A DNA stretch of 64,000 nucleotides from Achromobacter xylosoxidans A8 (GCF_000165835.1 NC_014640.1:4216001-4280000); one strand, 5' to 3'; positions 49,113 through 62,338 are shown, counted from the stretch's first letter. Program-made: numbers and translations. Notes: generated from the sequence alone by a model not told the origin.

Positions 49113-50324
49113 TTAGTGCGCAGCCCACTGAACGGTGTTCAAGTCGATGCCTTCCTTGGCCATTTCCCACAGCGGCGACATATCGCGCAGCTTGCCGACG
49201 CGGCTCTTGAGCAGTTCGATGGCGTAGTCCACTTCCTTTTCGGTCGTGAAACGGCCCAGGGTGAAACGGATCGAACTGTGCGCCAACTCGTCGTTGCGGC
49301 CCAGGGCCCGCAACACGTAGGACGGTTCCAGGCTGGCCGAGGTGCAGGCCGAGCCGCTGGAGACGGCCAATTCCTTGATCGCCATGATCAGGGATTCGCC
49401 TTCGACATAGTTGAAGCTGACATTCAAATTGTGCGGAACGCGCTGATCCATGTCGCCGTTGAGGTAGACCTCTTCGATCTGCGACAGGCCTGCCCACAGG
49501 CGGTCGCGCAGCATGCGAATGCGCTCATTTTCGGTGCCCATTTCCTCGCGGGCCAGGCGGAAAGCCTCGCCCATGCCGACGATCTGGTGCGTGGCCAGCG
49601 TGCCCGAGCGGAAACCGCGCTCATGGCCGCCACCGTGCATTTGCGCTTCGATGCGGATGCGCGGCTTGCGGCGCACGTACAGCGCGCCGATGCCCTTGGG
49701 ACCGTAGGTCTTGTGGGCGGAGAAGGACATCAGGTCGACCTTGAGCTTTTGCAGGTCGATGGCCACCTTGCCGGTCGCCTGGGCGGCGTCCACGTGGAAG
49801 ATGATGCCCTTCTCGCGGCAGATTTCACCCAGGGTTTCCACGTCCTGGATCACGCCGATTTCGTTGTTCACCATCATCACCGACACCAGCACGGTATCAG
49901 GGCGCAGCGCGGCCTTGAAGGTGTCCAAGTCGATCAGGCCGTTGTCCTTGACGTCCAGGTAGGTCACCTCGAAGCCCTGGCGCTCGAGTTCGCGACAGGT
50001 GTCCAGCACAGCCTTGTGCTCGGTCTTGACGGTGACGATGTGCTTGCCGCGTTCGGAGTAAAAGTTCGCGGCGCCCTTGATCGCCAGGTTGTTGGACTCG
50101 GTCGCGCCGGAGGTCCAGACGATTTCGCGCGGGTCGGCGTTGACCAGCTTGGCGACTTCTTCGCGGGCGCGTTCGACGGCATCTTCGGATTCCCAGCCAA
50201 ACGCGTGGCTGCGCGAGGCCGGGTTGCCGAAGTTCTCGTACAGCCAGGGCACCATCTTGTCCACGACGCGGGGGTCGACGGGCGTCGTGGCCGAATAGTC
50301 CAGATAGATCGGGCGGGTGGTCAT
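49113..50324 (-). CDS. iscS: Cysteine desulfurase IscS
   Basis: This 403-residue PLP enzyme has the lysine in [12 protein letters not shown] and the persulfide-forming Cys in [10 protein letters not shown]. Its length matches E. coli IscS (404). It mobilises sulfur from cysteine for Fe-S assembly and for tRNA thiolation. It follows iscR by 21 bp. Confidence 0.97.
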   Translation of the reverse strand: MTTRPIYLDYSATTPVDPRVVDKMVPWLYENFGNPASRSHAFGWESEDAVERAREEVAKLVNADPREIVWTSGATESNNLAIKGAANFYSERGKHIVTVKTEHKAVLDTCRELERQGFEVTYLDVKDNGLIDLDTFKAALRPDTVLVSVMMVNNEIGVIQDVETLGEICREKGIIFHVDAAQATGKVAIDLQKLKVDLMSFSAHKTYGPKGIGALYVRRKPRIRIEAQMHGGGHERGFRSGTLATHQIVGMGEAFRLAREEMGTENERIRMLRDRLWAGLSQIEEVYLNGDMDQRVPHNLNVSFNYVEGESLIMAIKELAVSSGSACTSASLEPSYVLRALGRNDELAHSSIRFTLGRFTTEKEVDYAIELLKSRVGKLRDMSPLWEMAKEGIDLNTVQWAAH

Positions 50325-50345
50325 TTCTACAACTCCTGATACTGC

Positions 50346-50888
50346 TTATACGGTGGCGTTGGCGGCGACGGTCGCGGCCGGAGCATTGGCGGCGCTTGCG
50401 GCGCCCCCCACCCGGTTCACGCGTACCGCGCAAGCCTGCGCTTGATTGTTGGCTTCCTGCAATTGGCGCACGCGCTGCTGATCGACCAGATCTTGCAGGG
50501 ACACCGAATCCAGGTAATCCACCATCTTGCGATTCAACGTAGCCCAGAGTTCGTGCGTCATGCACTTGCCCGGCTTGCCGTCGTTGCCGCTCGTACAGTC
50601 CCGCTTGCCGCCGCAACTGGTGGCGTCCAGGGGTTCGTCGACGGCAAAGATGATGTCGGCGACGGTAACGTTACGGGCCAGGCGTGCAAGCGAATAGCCG
50701 CCGCCGGGACCGCGCACGCTGTCCACGAGTTCGTGGCGACGCAGTTTCCCGAACAGCTGTTCCAGGTAGGACAGCGAAATATTCTGACGCTGGCTGATGG
50801 CCGCTAGAGTGACCGGACCGCTATGCTGCCGCATAGCCAGATCGATCATGGCAGTCACGGCGAAACGCCCCTTGGTAGTTAGCCGCAT
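50346..50888 (-). CDS. iscR: Fe-S cluster regulator IscR
   Basis: This 180-residue Rrf2-family repressor has a winged helix in the first 60 residues (M-R-L-T-T-K-G-R-F-A-V-T-A-M). The [2Fe-2S] ligands are C92, C98, C109 and H112. In E. coli the third Cys is at 104, so this protein has a five-residue insertion (G-N-D-G-K-P-G-K region) between the second and third Cys. I start it at 50888; eight extra codons upstream are open but lack support. The C-terminal tail is Ala-rich. Two IscR-type operator sites lie just upstream. Confidence 0.95.
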   Translation of the reverse strand: MRLTTKGRFAVTAMIDLAMRQHSGPVTLAAISQRQNISLSYLEQLFGKLRRHELVDSVRGPGGGYSLARLARNVTVADIIFAVDEPLDATSCGGKRDCTSGNDGKPGKCMTHELWATLNRKMVDYLDSVSLQDLVDQQRVRQLQEANNQAQACAVRVNRVGGAASAANAPAATVAANATV

Positions 50889-50937
50889 GGTAGGTTCCCT
50901 GTGATTCGGCAATGGCCGCAGGCGAATCCAGCGGTCA

Positions 50938-50992
50938 ATACCCGAGTAATTGGCTCAAGTATAGCCTATTCCCGACTAATTTGGTATGGCTC
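50938..50992. promoter_or_regulatory. Two IscR type-1-like operator sites and iscR promoter
   Basis: ATACCCGAGTAATTGGCTC plus AAGTAT (50938-50962) matches about 20 of 25 positions of the E. coli IscR type 1 consensus. A second site, beginning ATTCCCGACTAATTTGG at 50968, matches one half well and the other poorly. The two are 30 bp apart. TATACT on the minus strand (50958-50963) is a good -10. The arrangement implies autorepression of the isc operon by holo-IscR. Confidence 0.7.
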
Positions 50993-51000
50993 CCGGCTAG

Positions 51001-51029
51001 AAAAAACCGCGCATTCGCGCGGTTTTTTT
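51001..51029. terminator. Rho-independent terminator after phosphatase gene
   Basis: AAAAAACCGCGC-ATTC-GCGCGGTTTTTTT is a symmetrical hairpin with A- and T-tracts, so it can work in both directions. It lies 53 bp after the minus-strand phosphatase stop and just upstream of the iscR promoter, insulating the two units. Confidence 0.85.
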
Positions 51030-51082
51030 CTGCCCAGTTTCTCCGAGAACCGCCCGGCGGGCAGCCCTGCGGAAAAAACGGA

Positions 51083-51571
51083 TCACGCCGCCTGATACTG
51101 GGTAGCGCGCTTGCGCACCAGCTCGAGCACACCCTGACAGGCGTCTTCCAGGTAGTCCAATACCTTGCCGAAACCATCGGCGCCGCCATAGTACGGATCG
51201 GGCACGGTGGCCTCCTCGAACTCGTTGGCAAAGCGCATCAGCAGCATCAGCTTGTGCTGGTAGGCCTTGGGGCACTGCTGCTGCATGGCAGACAGGTTGT
51301 CCCAGTCCATGGCGAGGATCAGGTCGAAATCGCGGAAATCCTCCGCGGTGACCTGACGCGCTTCGCAGTGCGTGATCTCGTAGCCGCGCTTGCGCGCTGC
51401 GGCCTGCGCCCGGGCATCAGGCGCCTCGCCGATGTGAAACGCGTGCGTGCCCGCGGAGTCGATGCGAACCACATCGCCCAAACCCGCGTCGTTCACCAAA
51501 TGGCGAAACACGCCCTCTGCGCTCGGCGAGCGACAGATATTGCCCATGCAAACGAAAAGTACCTTGGTCAT
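51083..51571 (-). CDS. Low-molecular-weight protein-tyrosine phosphatase
   Basis: This 162-residue phosphatase has the active-site loop V-C-M-G-N-I-C-R-S-P near the N-terminus (C-x5-R-S) and the general acid Asp in V-P-D-P-Y-Y-G-G. That second motif matches the eukaryotic-like LMW-PTP class rather than arsenate reductases. I start it at M-T-K-V-L-F; a second Met sits directly before it and the frame is open to 51646, but no ribosome-binding site helps. It is adjacent to the isc operon but separated by a terminator, so a functional link is not implied. Confidence 0.9.
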   Translation of the reverse strand: MTKVLFVCMGNICRSPSAEGVFRHLVNDAGLGDVVRIDSAGTHAFHIGEAPDARAQAAARKRGYEITHCEARQVTAEDFRDFDLILAMDWDNLSAMQQQCPKAYQHKLMLLMRFANEFEEATVPDPYYGGADGFGKVLDYLEDACQGVLELVRKRATQYQAA

Positions 51572-51824
51572 CATGGAAGTAAGTGTGCGGGAAAACCCGA
51601 GATAAGGCAAGCTTTTTTTGCGTTTGCGAGATTCGGGCCGAGCCAATACATCGCCATTATTAACTCAAACAAATCATACACTTACGACTGAATCCGGATC
51701 CTGCGCCTGAACACTGGACCCGGAGAATTCGCCTGATTGCGACAGCTTGATTGCAACGCAACAGATTTTCTAAAAATTCAGCAGACCGTCAGCCAATAGA
51801 AACATTTAGGTACACCAACCTGGC

Positions 51825-53945
51825 CTATACCGCCCCATCCAGAAGCACCCGCTGCTTCAGCGCGGTCAAGGCGTCGCGGGCGGCCGCCGCCTGCTCGAAC
51901 TCCAGATTCCGGGCATGGTCCATCATCAGTTTCTCCAGGCGCTTGATCTCGCGGGCCAGGGCCTTTTCGTCCTTCAGGAACTCAGCCGGCACCGCCGCCT
52001 CGAGCGCATCGTGCTGCGTGGGCGCGACCACGCCGTCGATCAGCTCGCGCACGGCCTTCTGCACGCCCCTGGCAGTGATGCCATGATCGGCGTTGAATTT
52101 CTGCTGCTTGGCGCGTCGTCTCTCGGTTTCTTCCATGGCGCGCTGCATCGAATCGGTGATGCGGTCCGCATAGAGGATGGCGTGGCCATTCAGATTGCGC
52201 GCCGCGCGGCCTATGGTCTGGATCAGGCTGCGCTCCGACCGCAGGAAACCTTCCTTGTCCGCGTCCAGTATGGCAACCAGCGAGACTTCAGGGATATCCA
52301 GGCCTTCGCGCAGCAGGTTGATCCCCACCAGCACGTCGAACGTGCCCAAGCGCAGGTCGCGGATGATCTCCACGCGCTCTACGGTGTCGATATCCGAGTG
52401 CAGGTAGCGCACCCTCACCCCGTGTTCGCTGAGGAAGTCCGTCAGGTCCTCGGCCATGCGTTTGGTCAGGGTGGTGACCAGCACGCGCTCAGCTTGCGAG
52501 ACGCGCGCCTTGATCTGCCCGAGCAGATCGTCGACCTGCGTGCGGGCAGGCAGGACCTCGACCAGCGGATCCACCAGCCCGGTGGGTCGGACGACCTGCT
52601 CCACGACGTTGTCGGTGTGCTCTTTCTCGTACGCAGCCGGCGTGGCCGATACGAATACGCACTGGCGCATCCGGGCCTCGAATTCTTCAAGCTTCAACGG
52701 CCGGTTGTCCAGCGCCGAAGGCAGCCGGAAGCCGTACTGCACCAACGTTTCCTTGCGCGCACGGTCGCCGCGGTACATGCCGCCCAACTGCCCGATGGTG
52801 ACGTGGCTTTCGTCGATGAACATGAGCGCATCGGACGGCAGGTAGTCGATCAAGGTAGGTGGCGGTTCGCCCGGCGCCGCGCCCGACAGGTGCCTGGAGT
52901 AGTTTTCGATGCCCTTACAGAACCCCAGTTCCTGCAGCATTTCCAGGTCGAAACGGGTGCGCTGCTCCAGCCGCTGGGCCTCGACCAGATGACCGTCGTC
53001 GACAAAACGCTTGACGCGTTCGCGCAGCTCTTCCTTGATGGTTTCGATGGCGCGCAGCACGGTATCGCGCGGCGTGACGTAGTGCGAACCGGGATAAACG
53101 GTGAAACGCGGCAGCTTCTGGCGGATGCGGCCGGTCAGCGGGTCGAACAGCTCCAGGCTTTCGATTTCGTCGTCGAATAGCGTCAGGCGCAGCGCCAGCT
53201 CCGGACTTTCCGCCGGGAAGATGTCGATGGTCTCGCCGCGCACCCGGAATACGCCACGGGTGAACTCGGCGTCGTTGCGGGTGTACTGCATGGCGACGAG
53301 GCGCGCCAGGATCTCGCGGCGGGCGATCTGATCCCCAGCGCGCAGGATCAGCACCATGGCATGGTAGTCGCCCGGGTTGCCGATACCGTAGATGCAGGAC
53401 ACCGTGCCCACGATGATGGTGTCGCGGCGCTCCAGCAGGCTCTTGGTCGCGGACAGCCGCATCTGCTCGATGTGTTCATTGATGGACGAATCCTTTTCGA
53501 TGAACAGGTCGCGCGTCGGGACGTAGGCCTCAGGCTGGTAGTAGTCGTAATACGAAACAAAGTACTCGACCGCGTTCTTCGGGAAGAACTCCCGCATCTC
53601 GGCGTACAACTGGGCGGCCAGCGTCTTGTTGGGGGCCAGCACCAGCGCCGGCCGTCCCATGCGGGCGATCACGTTGGCCATGGTGTAGGTCTTGCCGGAG
53701 CCCGTCACGCCCAAAAGCGTCTGGAACATCAGGCCGTCCTCTACCCCCTGCGTCAGCCCCTCGATGGCGGTGGGCTGATCCCCAGCCGGCGGATAGGGTT
53801 GGTACAGATGAAACGGGCTGCCCGGGAAGTCGATGAATCCAGGGCCTGGCGCGGACGGGTCCGCCACGGCCGATGCCGCCACGGGATCGGCCGCCGGGTT
53901 CGCCGCAGCCCCCGCCGTAATCGGGTCTATTGCGCTCTTAGGCAT
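51825..53945 (-). CDS. uvrB: Excinuclease ABC subunit B
   Basis: This 706-residue protein is the damage-verification helicase of nucleotide excision repair. It has Walker A G-V-T-G-S-G-K-T, the beta-hairpin region [24 protein letters not shown] and [11 protein letters not shown]-terminal UVR domain (E-I-K-R-L-E-K-L-M) binds UvrC. The start ATG at 53945 has GGAAGAG upstream. The first 40 residues are an Ala/Pro/Asp-rich extension absent from E. coli UvrB. The frame stays open for two kilobases upstream, antisense to the next genes, which I reject. No SOS box is visible in its 75-bp divergent promoter. Confidence 0.95.
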   Translation of the reverse strand: MPKSAIDPITAGAAANPAADPVAASAVADPSAPGPGFIDFPGSPFHLYQPYPPAGDQPTAIEGLTQGVEDGLMFQTLLGVTGSGKTYTMANVIARMGRPALVLAPNKTLAAQLYAEMREFFPKNAVEYFVSYYDYYQPEAYVPTRDLFIEKDSSINEHIEQMRLSATKSLLERRDTIIVGTVSCIYGIGNPGDYHAMVLILRAGDQIARREILARLVAMQYTRNDAEFTRGVFRVRGETIDIFPAESPELALRLTLFDDEIESLELFDPLTGRIRQKLPRFTVYPGSHYVTPRDTVLRAIETIKEELRERVKRFVDDGHLVEAQRLEQRTRFDLEMLQELGFCKGIENYSRHLSGAAPGEPPPTLIDYLPSDALMFIDESHVTIGQLGGMYRGDRARKETLVQYGFRLPSALDNRPLKLEEFEARMRQCVFVSATPAAYEKEHTDNVVEQVVRPTGLVDPLVEVLPARTQVDDLLGQIKARVSQAERVLVTTLTKRMAEDLTDFLSEHGVRVRYLHSDIDTVERVEIIRDLRLGTFDVLVGINLLREGLDIPEVSLVAILDADKEGFLRSERSLIQTIGRAARNLNGHAILYADRITDSMQRAMEETERRRAKQQKFNADHGITARGVQKAVRELIDGVVAPTQHDALEAAVPAEFLKDEKALAREIKRLEKLMMDHARNLEFEQAAAARDALTALKQRVLLDGAV

Positions 53946-54020
53946 GCTAGACTCTTCCAGGGTAAACCCCTCATTATCCACAGCAGCCTGTACTGCGTCC
54001 ACCCACCTCATCAGACTCCC

Positions 54021-55220
54021 ATGAGCACCCTTTTCGATTCCGTCGAACTCGCGCCGCGCGACCCCATTCTTGGCCTGAACGAACAATACAACGCTGATAC
54101 GCGTCCCGGTAAGGTGAATCTGGGCGTGGGCGTGTACTACGACGATCAGGGTCGCATTCCCCTGCTGGGCGCGGTGCGCAAGGCCGAGGCCGCCCGCATC
54201 GAAGCCGCCGCCGCCCGCGGCTACCTGCCGATCGAAGGCATCGCCGGCTACAACACCGGCGCGCAAGCCCTGTTGCTGGGCAAGGATTCGGCGCTGGCCG
54301 CCGCCGGCCGCGTGCTGACCACCCAGGCCCTGGGCGGAACCGGCGCGCTGAAGATCGGCGCCGACTTCCTGCGCCAGCTGCTGCCGACCTCCAAGGTCCT
54401 GATCAGCGATCCCAGCTGGGAAAACCACCGCGCCCTGTTCGAGCGCGCCGGCTTCGAGGTCGGCACCTATTCGTACTACGACGCCGCCACCCGCGGCCTG
54501 AATTTCGACGCCATGCTGGCCGACCTGAAGGCCGCCCCCGCCAAGACCGTCGTCGTGCTGCATGCCTGCTGCCACAACCCCACCGGCGTGGACCCCACCC
54601 CCGACCAGTGGAAGCAGATCGCCGCCGTCGTCAAGGAAAACAAGCTGGTCCCGTTCCTGGACATCGCCTACCAGGGTTTCGGCGACGGCCTGACCGAAGA
54701 CGCCTCGGTCGTGCGCATGTTCGCCGATCTGGACCTGACCATGTTCATCAGCTCGTCGTTCTCGAAGTCGTTCTCGCTGTACGGCGAACGCGTGGGCGCG
54801 CTGACGGTCGTGGCCGGCAGCAAGGACGAAGCCACCCGCGTGCTGAGCCAACTCAAGCGCGTGATCCGCACCAACTACTCCAACCCGCCCACCCACGGCG
54901 GCACGGTGGTGTCGACGGTCCTGAACACGCCTGAACTCTTTGCCATGTGGGAAGAGGAACTGGCCGGCATGCGCGACCGCATCCGCGAGATGCGCAAGCA
55001 ACTGGTCGACAAGATCAAGGAACACGGCGGCAAGCAGGACTTCAGCTTCGTGCTGCAGCAGCGCGGCATGTTCTCGTACTCGGGCCTGACCGCCGCGCAA
55101 GTGGATCGCCTGCGCGAAGAGCATGGTGTCTACGCCGTGTCCAGCGGCCGCATCTGCGTCGCCGCGCTGAACAGCGGCAACATCGACAAGGTCGCCAAGG
55201 GCATCGCAGCAGTGCTTTAA
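54021..55220 (+). CDS. Aromatic/aspartate aminotransferase (class I, TyrB/AspC-like)
   Basis: This 399-residue PLP aminotransferase has [16 protein letters not shown] and the PLP lysine in [16 protein letters not shown]. The C-terminal substrate Arg lies in V-S-S-G-R-I-C. Length and motifs match the E. coli AspC/TyrB family, transferring amino groups between aspartate or aromatic amino acids and 2-oxoglutarate. TyrB-like versus AspC-like cannot be decided. It is divergent from uvrB and followed by a strong terminator. Confidence 0.92.
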   Translation: MSTLFDSVELAPRDPILGLNEQYNADTRPGKVNLGVGVYYDDQGRIPLLGAVRKAEAARIEAAAARGYLPIEGIAGYNTGAQALLLGKDSALAAAGRVLTTQALGGTGALKIGADFLRQLLPTSKVLISDPSWENHRALFERAGFEVGTYSYYDAATRGLNFDAMLADLKAAPAKTVVVLHACCHNPTGVDPTPDQWKQIAAVVKENKLVPFLDIAYQGFGDGLTEDASVVRMFADLDLTMFISSSFSKSFSLYGERVGALTVVAGSKDEATRVLSQLKRVIRTNYSNPPTHGGTVVSTVLNTPELFAMWEEELAGMRDRIREMRKQLVDKIKEHGGKQDFSFVLQQRGMFSYSGLTAAQVDRLREEHGVYAVSSGRICVAALNSGNIDKVAKGIAAVL

Positions 55221-55262
55221 GGCCGCTTGCCGCGCACAGGCCCATCCGGGCCTGCCGCCAGG

Positions 55263-55287
55263 AACGGGACCTTCGGGTCCCGTTTTT
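55263..55287 (+). terminator. Rho-independent terminator after aminotransferase gene
   Basis: AACGGGACC-TTCG-GGTCCCGTTTTT forms a 9-bp stem closed by the very stable TTCG tetraloop and followed by T's, 43 bp after the aminotransferase stop. Confidence 0.9.
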
Positions 55288-55328
55288 CTTTTGGCGCGGG
55301 CCGGCTTTTTCTTTTGGCGCGGGCTGGC
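55283..55328. repeat. Two-unit tandem repeat of 23 bp
   Basis: The 23-bp unit beginning TTTTTCTTTTGGCGCGGG occurs at 55283-55305 and again at 55306-55328 with a single C/T difference. The first unit begins with the T-tract of the terminator. It looks like a recent local duplication between the aminotransferase terminator and the lexA promoter. Confidence 0.85.
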
Positions 55329-55361
55329 TTGCTTTTTTGCGCTGCGTCCCCCAGAATGGCG

Positions 55362-55377
55362 CTGTATATATGTACAG
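55362..55377. promoter_or_regulatory. SOS box (LexA operator) of lexA
   Basis: CTGTATATATGTACAG is a perfect CTGT-N8-ACAG palindrome 24 bp before the lexA ATG. It predicts LexA autorepression. It is the only such box I noticed in the window. Confidence 0.93.
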
Positions 55378-55400
55378 TCCGCTAGCACCGGATCATCGCC

Positions 55401-56051
55401 ATGGCCAGCAAACTCACTGATCGCCAACAACAAATCCTGGACCTCATCCGGCAGACCGTCGCACGCACCGGCTTCCCGCCGACGCGCGCCGAAATCGCCC
55501 TGGCCCTGGGTTTCCGCTCCCCCAATGCAGCGGAAGATCACCTCAAGGCGCTGGCGCGCAAGGGCGCCATCGAACTGACGGCGGGCGCCTCCCGCGGCAT
55601 CCGCCTGAAAGACGCCTCCCCCACTTCCACGCAAAGCGCGCTGCCGATGCCGGGTCTGGCGCAATTGCTGCTGCCCCTGGTCGGCCGCGTGGCTGCGGGC
55701 AGCCCCATCCTGGCCGCCGAGCACGTCGAGCGCGAAGTGGGCGTGGACCCCAACCTGTTCGCCCAGGCGCCCGACTACCTGCTCAAGGTCCGCGGCATGA
55801 GCATGCGCGATGCCGGCATCCTGGAAGGCGACCTGCTCGCCGTGAAGAAAGCCTCGGAAGCCCGCAACGGCCAGATCGTGGTGGCCCGCCTGGGCGACGA
55901 CGTCACGGTCAAGCGGCTGCAGCGCCAGAACGGCCACATCGAACTCCTGCCCGAAAACCCCGATTTCGAACCCATTGTGGTCGAAGCCGGCCAGGATTTT
56001 GCGCTGGAGGGCATTGCAGTAGGCCTGATCCGCACACACGCACTGCACTAG
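55401..56051 (+). CDS. lexA: SOS-response repressor LexA
   Basis: This 216-residue repressor-protease has an N-terminal winged helix ([29 protein letters not shown]) that differs slightly from E. coli. The autocleavage site is A99-G100, with the catalytic dyad S134 (G-M-S-M) and K171. RecA filaments on damaged DNA trigger self-cleavage. A perfect SOS box precedes the gene and a strong hairpin terminator follows. Confidence 0.96.
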   Translation: MASKLTDRQQQILDLIRQTVARTGFPPTRAEIALALGFRSPNAAEDHLKALARKGAIELTAGASRGIRLKDASPTSTQSALPMPGLAQLLLPLVGRVAAGSPILAAEHVEREVGVDPNLFAQAPDYLLKVRGMSMRDAGILEGDLLAVKKASEARNGQIVVARLGDDVTVKRLQRQNGHIELLPENPDFEPIVVEAGQDFALEGIAVGLIRTHALH

Positions 56052-56081
56052 ACCCCGGCGTTCTGCCTCCGCGCACTACGT

Positions 56082-56117
56082 AAAAAAACCCCGCCGATTT
56101 TCTTGGCGGGGTTTTTT
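56082..56117. terminator. Bidirectional terminator between lexA and lon
   Basis: AAAAAAACCCCGCC, loop GATTTTCTT, then GGCGGGGTTTTTT forms a 9-bp GC-rich stem with A- and T-tracts on both sides. It lies 30 bp after lexA and 57 bp after the convergent lon stop, and can serve both. Confidence 0.88.
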
Positions 56118-56174
56118 GTTGAAGGCCCTGTCTTGGAGAAACGCCACCCGAGGGCGGCGTCCTCCAGGCGTTCA

Positions 56175-58625
<2,451 letters not shown>

Positions 58626-58847
58626 AGGAGGTTCCTCGGTATGACTCGGCGTATCGGGGACGGGAGATCCGGGTATACCCGGGCAATCCACGTCGGTTAC
58701 GTCTGTTATGGGAACAATAGCCGAAAATTCAAGATCTCGGCGCCCGGATAACCCAAAGGCTGGAAAAAACCCCGGGGCGGCACTCCCAGTATGCAAGCGT
58801 CGCGCCTGCGGGAAAAGCGTGTTTGCACCCGGGAATGCGCCTTAGGC

Positions 58848-58878
58848 AAAAAAACCCGTTACAGGAACGGGCTTTTTT
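58848..58878 (-). terminator. Rho-independent terminator after clpX
   Basis: On the minus strand the hairpin reads AAAAAAGCCCGTT, loop CCTGT, AACGGGTTTTTTT, located 7 bp after the clpX stop. It separates the tig-clpP-clpX unit from lon. Apart from this hairpin and the lon leader I see nothing else between 58626 and 58884. Confidence 0.85.
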
Positions 58879-58884
58879 GAAATA

Positions 58885-60183
58885 TCAGGCTGCGGCGTCG
58901 CGGACTTCTCCGCGTTCTGGCTTGTCGGCAGCCGCGTCCTCGTCGGCGTAGATGAGCAATGGCTTGCCCTCGCCTTCGATGGCGCCCTCGTCCAGCACCA
59001 CGCGCTTGACGTTGCCTTGGGAAGGCAGGTCATACATGGTGTCGAGCAGGGCCTGCTCGATGATGGAACGCAGGCCGCGTGCGCCCGTCTTGCGGCGCAG
59101 CGCCTTGCGGGCGATCGCCTTCAGGGCCGCGGGCCGCACGTCGAGCTCAGCGCCTTCCATGGCGAACAGCTTCTGGAATTGCTTGAGCAAGGCGTTCTTG
59201 GGCTCGGTCAGGATCTGCACCAGGGCCGCTTCGTCCAGTTCGTCCAGGGTGGCGACCACCGGCAGACGGCCGACCAGCTCGGGAATCAAGCCGAACTTGA
59301 TCAGGTCTTCCGGTTCGACTTCGGAGAACAGCTCGCCCACGCCGCGTTCCGACTTGGCGCGCACCGAGGCCGAAAAGCCGATGCCCGATTTTTCGGTACG
59401 GTCGCGGATGACCTTTTCCAGTCCGTCGAAGGCGCCGCCCACGATGAACAGGATGTTGGTCGTGTCGACCTGGACGAAGTCCTGGTTGGGGTGCTTGCGG
59501 CCGCCCTGCGGGGGCACCGAAGCGACCGTGCCTTCGATCAGCTTCAGCAAGGCCTGCTGCACGCCCTCGCCCGACACGTCGCGGGTGATGGACGGGTTGT
59601 CGGACTTGCGGGAAATCTTGTCGATTTCATCGATGTAGATGATGGCGCGCTGCGCCTTTTCCACTTCGTAGTTGCAGTTCTGCAGCAACTTCTGAATGAT
59701 GTTCTCGACGTCTTCGCCCACGTAACCGGCTTCGGTCAGCGTGGTGGCGTCGGCCATGACGAAGGGCACGTTCAGCATGCGCGCCAGCGTCTGGGCCAGG
59801 AGCGTCTTGCCCGACCCGGTGGGGCCGATCAGCATGATGTTGCTCTTGGAGAGCTCGACTTCGTCGCCCTTGATCTCGCCGTGGCGGATGCGCTTGTAAT
59901 GGTTGTAGACGGCCACGGCCAGCATGCGCTTGGGCGAGTTCTGCCCGATGACGTACTGGTCGAGGAAGGTCTTGATTTCAGCCGGAGTGGGCAGTTCGGA
60001 ACGAATCGCCGCGCGCGCGGTGGCTTGCGCCTCCTCGCGGATGATGTCGTTGCACAAGTCTATGCATTCATCGCAGATGAATACCGACGGACCCGCGATC
60101 AGCTTGCGGACTTCATGCTGGCTTTTATTGCAAAACGAGCAATGCAGCACTTTTGCGTCTGCCGATCCCTTTTTTTCAGGCAT
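58885..60183 (-). CDS. clpX: ClpX ATPase subunit of ClpXP protease
   Basis: This 432-residue AAA+ unfoldase has an N-terminal C4 zinc domain (C-S-F-C-N-K...C-D-E-C), Walker A G-P-T-G-S-G-K-T, Walker [11 protein letters not shown] and the ClpP-docking I-G-F loop (K-S-G-I-G-F-S-A). Length and motifs are standard. It unfolds tagged substrates and feeds them to ClpP. It follows clpP by 100 bp in the usual tig-clpP-clpX order. Confidence 0.97.
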   Translation of the reverse strand: MPEKKGSADAKVLHCSFCNKSQHEVRKLIAGPSVFICDECIDLCNDIIREEAQATARAAIRSELPTPAEIKTFLDQYVIGQNSPKRMLAVAVYNHYKRIRHGEIKGDEVELSKSNIMLIGPTGSGKTLLAQTLARMLNVPFVMADATTLTEAGYVGEDVENIIQKLLQNCNYEVEKAQRAIIYIDEIDKISRKSDNPSITRDVSGEGVQQALLKLIEGTVASVPPQGGRKHPNQDFVQVDTTNILFIVGGAFDGLEKVIRDRTEKSGIGFSASVRAKSERGVGELFSEVEPEDLIKFGLIPELVGRLPVVATLDELDEAALVQILTEPKNALLKQFQKLFAMEGAELDVRPAALKAIARKALRRKTGARGLRSIIEQALLDTMYDLPSQGNVKRVVLDEGAIEGEGKPLLIYADEDAAADKPERGEVRDAAA

Positions 60184-60283
60184 ATTTCTTTCGTATCTCA
60201 GGTAAAGATGCGCCAGGCTGGAACTTAGCCTAGCGCATGCGCTTACTCAAACATGATGGCAGCGGGTCAGATCAACCTGGAAG

Positions 60284-60937
60284 TCAGCCTTCCGAGCGGG
60301 AGGTCATCACCTTGTCCACCAGTCCATACGATACCGCATCTTCGGCCGACATGAAGTTGTCACGCTCCGTGTCTATGCCGATGCGTTCCATGGTCTGGCC
60401 GGTGTTTTCAGCCAGGATGCGGTTCAGGCGTTCGCGCAGGTCCAGGATCTCGCGAGCCTGGATCTGGATATCCGAGGCCTGCCCTTGGGCGCCGCCCGAG
60501 GGCTGGTGGATCATGATGCGCGAGTTGGGCAGGGTGAAGCGCTTGCCCTTCTTGCCTGCGGCCAGCAGGAACGCGCCCATGCTGGCCGCCAGGCCGGTGC
60601 ACAGGGTGGACACGTCCGGCTTGACGAACTGCATGGTGTCAAAAATGGCCATTCCCGCGTACACCGACCCGCCGGGCGAGTTGATGTATAGGGAAATGTC
60701 CTTGTCAGGATTCTCCGATTCCAGGAACAGCAACTGCGCCACGACCAGGTTGGCCGTTGCGTCATTGACCGGACCCACCAGGAAAATGAGCCGCTCGCGG
60801 AGCAGACGCGAATAGATGTCATAGGCGCGCTCGCCGCGCCCCGACTGCTCGATCACCATGGGAATGTAGCCCAGGCCGGTGGGGGTCACCGAAGACCCGC
60901 CATTCATTGCCGCATAGAAATCGGTGAATCTCTGCAT
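60284..60937 (-). CDS. clpP: ATP-dependent Clp protease proteolytic subunit
   Basis: This 217-residue serine peptidase has the catalytic triad S119 (L-A-A-S-M-G), H144 (M-I-H-Q-P-S-G-G) and D193 (T-E-R-D). It forms the tetradecameric barrel that works with ClpX. The first residues are probably processed off. It starts four bases after the tig stop, so the two genes are co-transcribed. Confidence 0.97.
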   Translation of the reverse strand: MQRFTDFYAAMNGGSSVTPTGLGYIPMVIEQSGRGERAYDIYSRLLRERLIFLVGPVNDATANLVVAQLLFLESENPDKDISLYINSPGGSVYAGMAIFDTMQFVKPDVSTLCTGLAASMGAFLLAAGKKGKRFTLPNSRIMIHQPSGGAQGQASDIQIQAREILDLRERLNRILAENTGQTMERIGIDTERDNFMSAEDAVSYGLVDKVMTSRSEG

Positions 60938-60941
60938 AGTG

Positions 60942-62252
60942 TTACGCCATCCCCATCAACTGATCGAAAGGCACCTTCTCTTCGGTGACCTTGGCCTTTT
61001 CCAGCACGTGCGCGACGACATTGTCTTCCAGCACGATAGCCTCGATTTCAGCACGACGCTGGCGGTCAGCCAGGTAATAGCTGACAACCTGGGCGGGTTG
61101 TTCGTAGTTCTCGGCGAACTCTTCGATACGCGCGCGAACTTGCTCGGGCTTGGCTTGCAACTGGGCTTGCTTGACCAGCTCCGACACCAGCAGGCCCAGG
61201 CGCACACGGCGCTCGGATTCGGTGGCGAAGGCTTCAGCCGGGATCGGCACGGATTCGGCGTTCGGGATGCCGCGCTGCTTGAGCTCTTCGCGGGCAGCGG
61301 CGACGCGGCCTTGCACGTCGTTGTCGACCAGTGCCTTCGGCACGTCGAACTTGCCGGCTTCGACCAGGGCGTCCATGACGCTGGACTTGGTGCGGCCAGC
61401 CGAGCGGACCTTGACTTCGCGTTCGATGTTGCTGCGGATGTCGGCCTTCAGCTTTTCGACGTCGCCTTCGGCCTGGCCGAGGGACTTGGCGAATTCGCTG
61501 TTCAGCTCGGGCAGCACGCCTTCAGCCACTTCCTTGACGGTGATGGTGAATTCGGCGGTCTTGCCGGCGACTTCCTTGCCTTGGTAGTCATCGGGGAACT
61601 TGAGCGGGAAGACCTTGCTTTCGCCAGCCTTCAGGCCGCGGGCGGCTTCTTCGAATTCCGGCAGCATGCGGCCTTGGCCGAGCACGAACGGGAAATCTTC
61701 GGCCTTGCCGCCTTCGAACGGCACGCCGTCGATGGTGCCGGCAAAGTCCAGCGTGACGCGATCGCCGTCTTGCGAGGCGCGGCCTTCACGGGCTTCGAAC
61801 GTGGCGCGCTGCTTGCGCAGGACGTCCAGCGTTTGCTGCACTTCGGCGTCGGTGACGGCCGTTTCGTAGCGGGTCACGGCCAGGGTCGACAGGTCCGGCA
61901 CGGCGACTTCGGGATAGACCTCGAACGTGGCGGTAAACGCCAGCGTGTCGTCGGCAACGCCGTCGGTCTTGGGTTCGAGGTTCGGGGCGCCAGCGACGCG
62001 CAGCTTGGCGCCGTCGACGGCTTGTTCAAAGGCACGGCCAACTTGGCCATTGATCACGTCGTAGCGGATGCCGGGGCCATGGCTGCGCTCGAGCATGGCA
62101 AGCGGAGCCTTGCCAGGACGGAAGCCGGGGACCTTGGCGGTCCGTGCCACGCGCTTCAATTGCGCCTGGACTTCCTTTTCGACGTCGGCCACCGAGACGG
62201 CCAGATCAACACGGCGCTCCAGGCCGGAGAGGGTTTCAACCACAGGCTGCAT
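60942..62252 (-). CDS. tig: Trigger factor
   Basis: This 436-residue ribosome-associated chaperone has an N-terminal ribosome-binding domain with the signature G-F-R-P-G-K-A-P, a middle FKBP-type peptidyl-prolyl isomerase domain (about residues 150-245: [15 protein letters not shown]) and a helical C-terminal domain. I start it at 62252 ([14 protein letters not shown]); upstream codons in frame are unsupported. It heads the tig-clpP-clpX unit. Confidence 0.96.
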   Translation of the reverse strand: MQPVVETLSGLERRVDLAVSVADVEKEVQAQLKRVARTAKVPGFRPGKAPLAMLERSHGPGIRYDVINGQVGRAFEQAVDGAKLRVAGAPNLEPKTDGVADDTLAFTATFEVYPEVAVPDLSTLAVTRYETAVTDAEVQQTLDVLRKQRATFEAREGRASQDGDRVTLDFAGTIDGVPFEGGKAEDFPFVLGQGRMLPEFEEAARGLKAGESKVFPLKFPDDYQGKEVAGKTAEFTITVKEVAEGVLPELNSEFAKSLGQAEGDVEKLKADIRSNIEREVKVRSAGRTKSSVMDALVEAGKFDVPKALVDNDVQGRVAAAREELKQRGIPNAESVPIPAEAFATESERRVRLGLLVSELVKQAQLQAKPEQVRARIEEFAENYEQPAQVVSYYLADRQRRAEIEAIVLEDNVVAHVLEKAKVTEEKVPFDQLMGMA

Positions 62253-62338
62253 TAAAAGACCTATTTTCCGAGAGATAAAGAGATGACGGGCGGATAAACG
62301 CGGCATTTTACCGGAAACTTCCGGCCCCCTGACGCAAA

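Noticed and set aside
53946..56048. Minus-strand reading frame continuing upstream of uvrB through the aminotransferase and lexA genes
   Set aside because: It is antisense to two well-conserved genes, has no recognisable domain and exists because high third-position GC suppresses stops. UvrB clearly begins at 53945 with its own ribosome-binding site.
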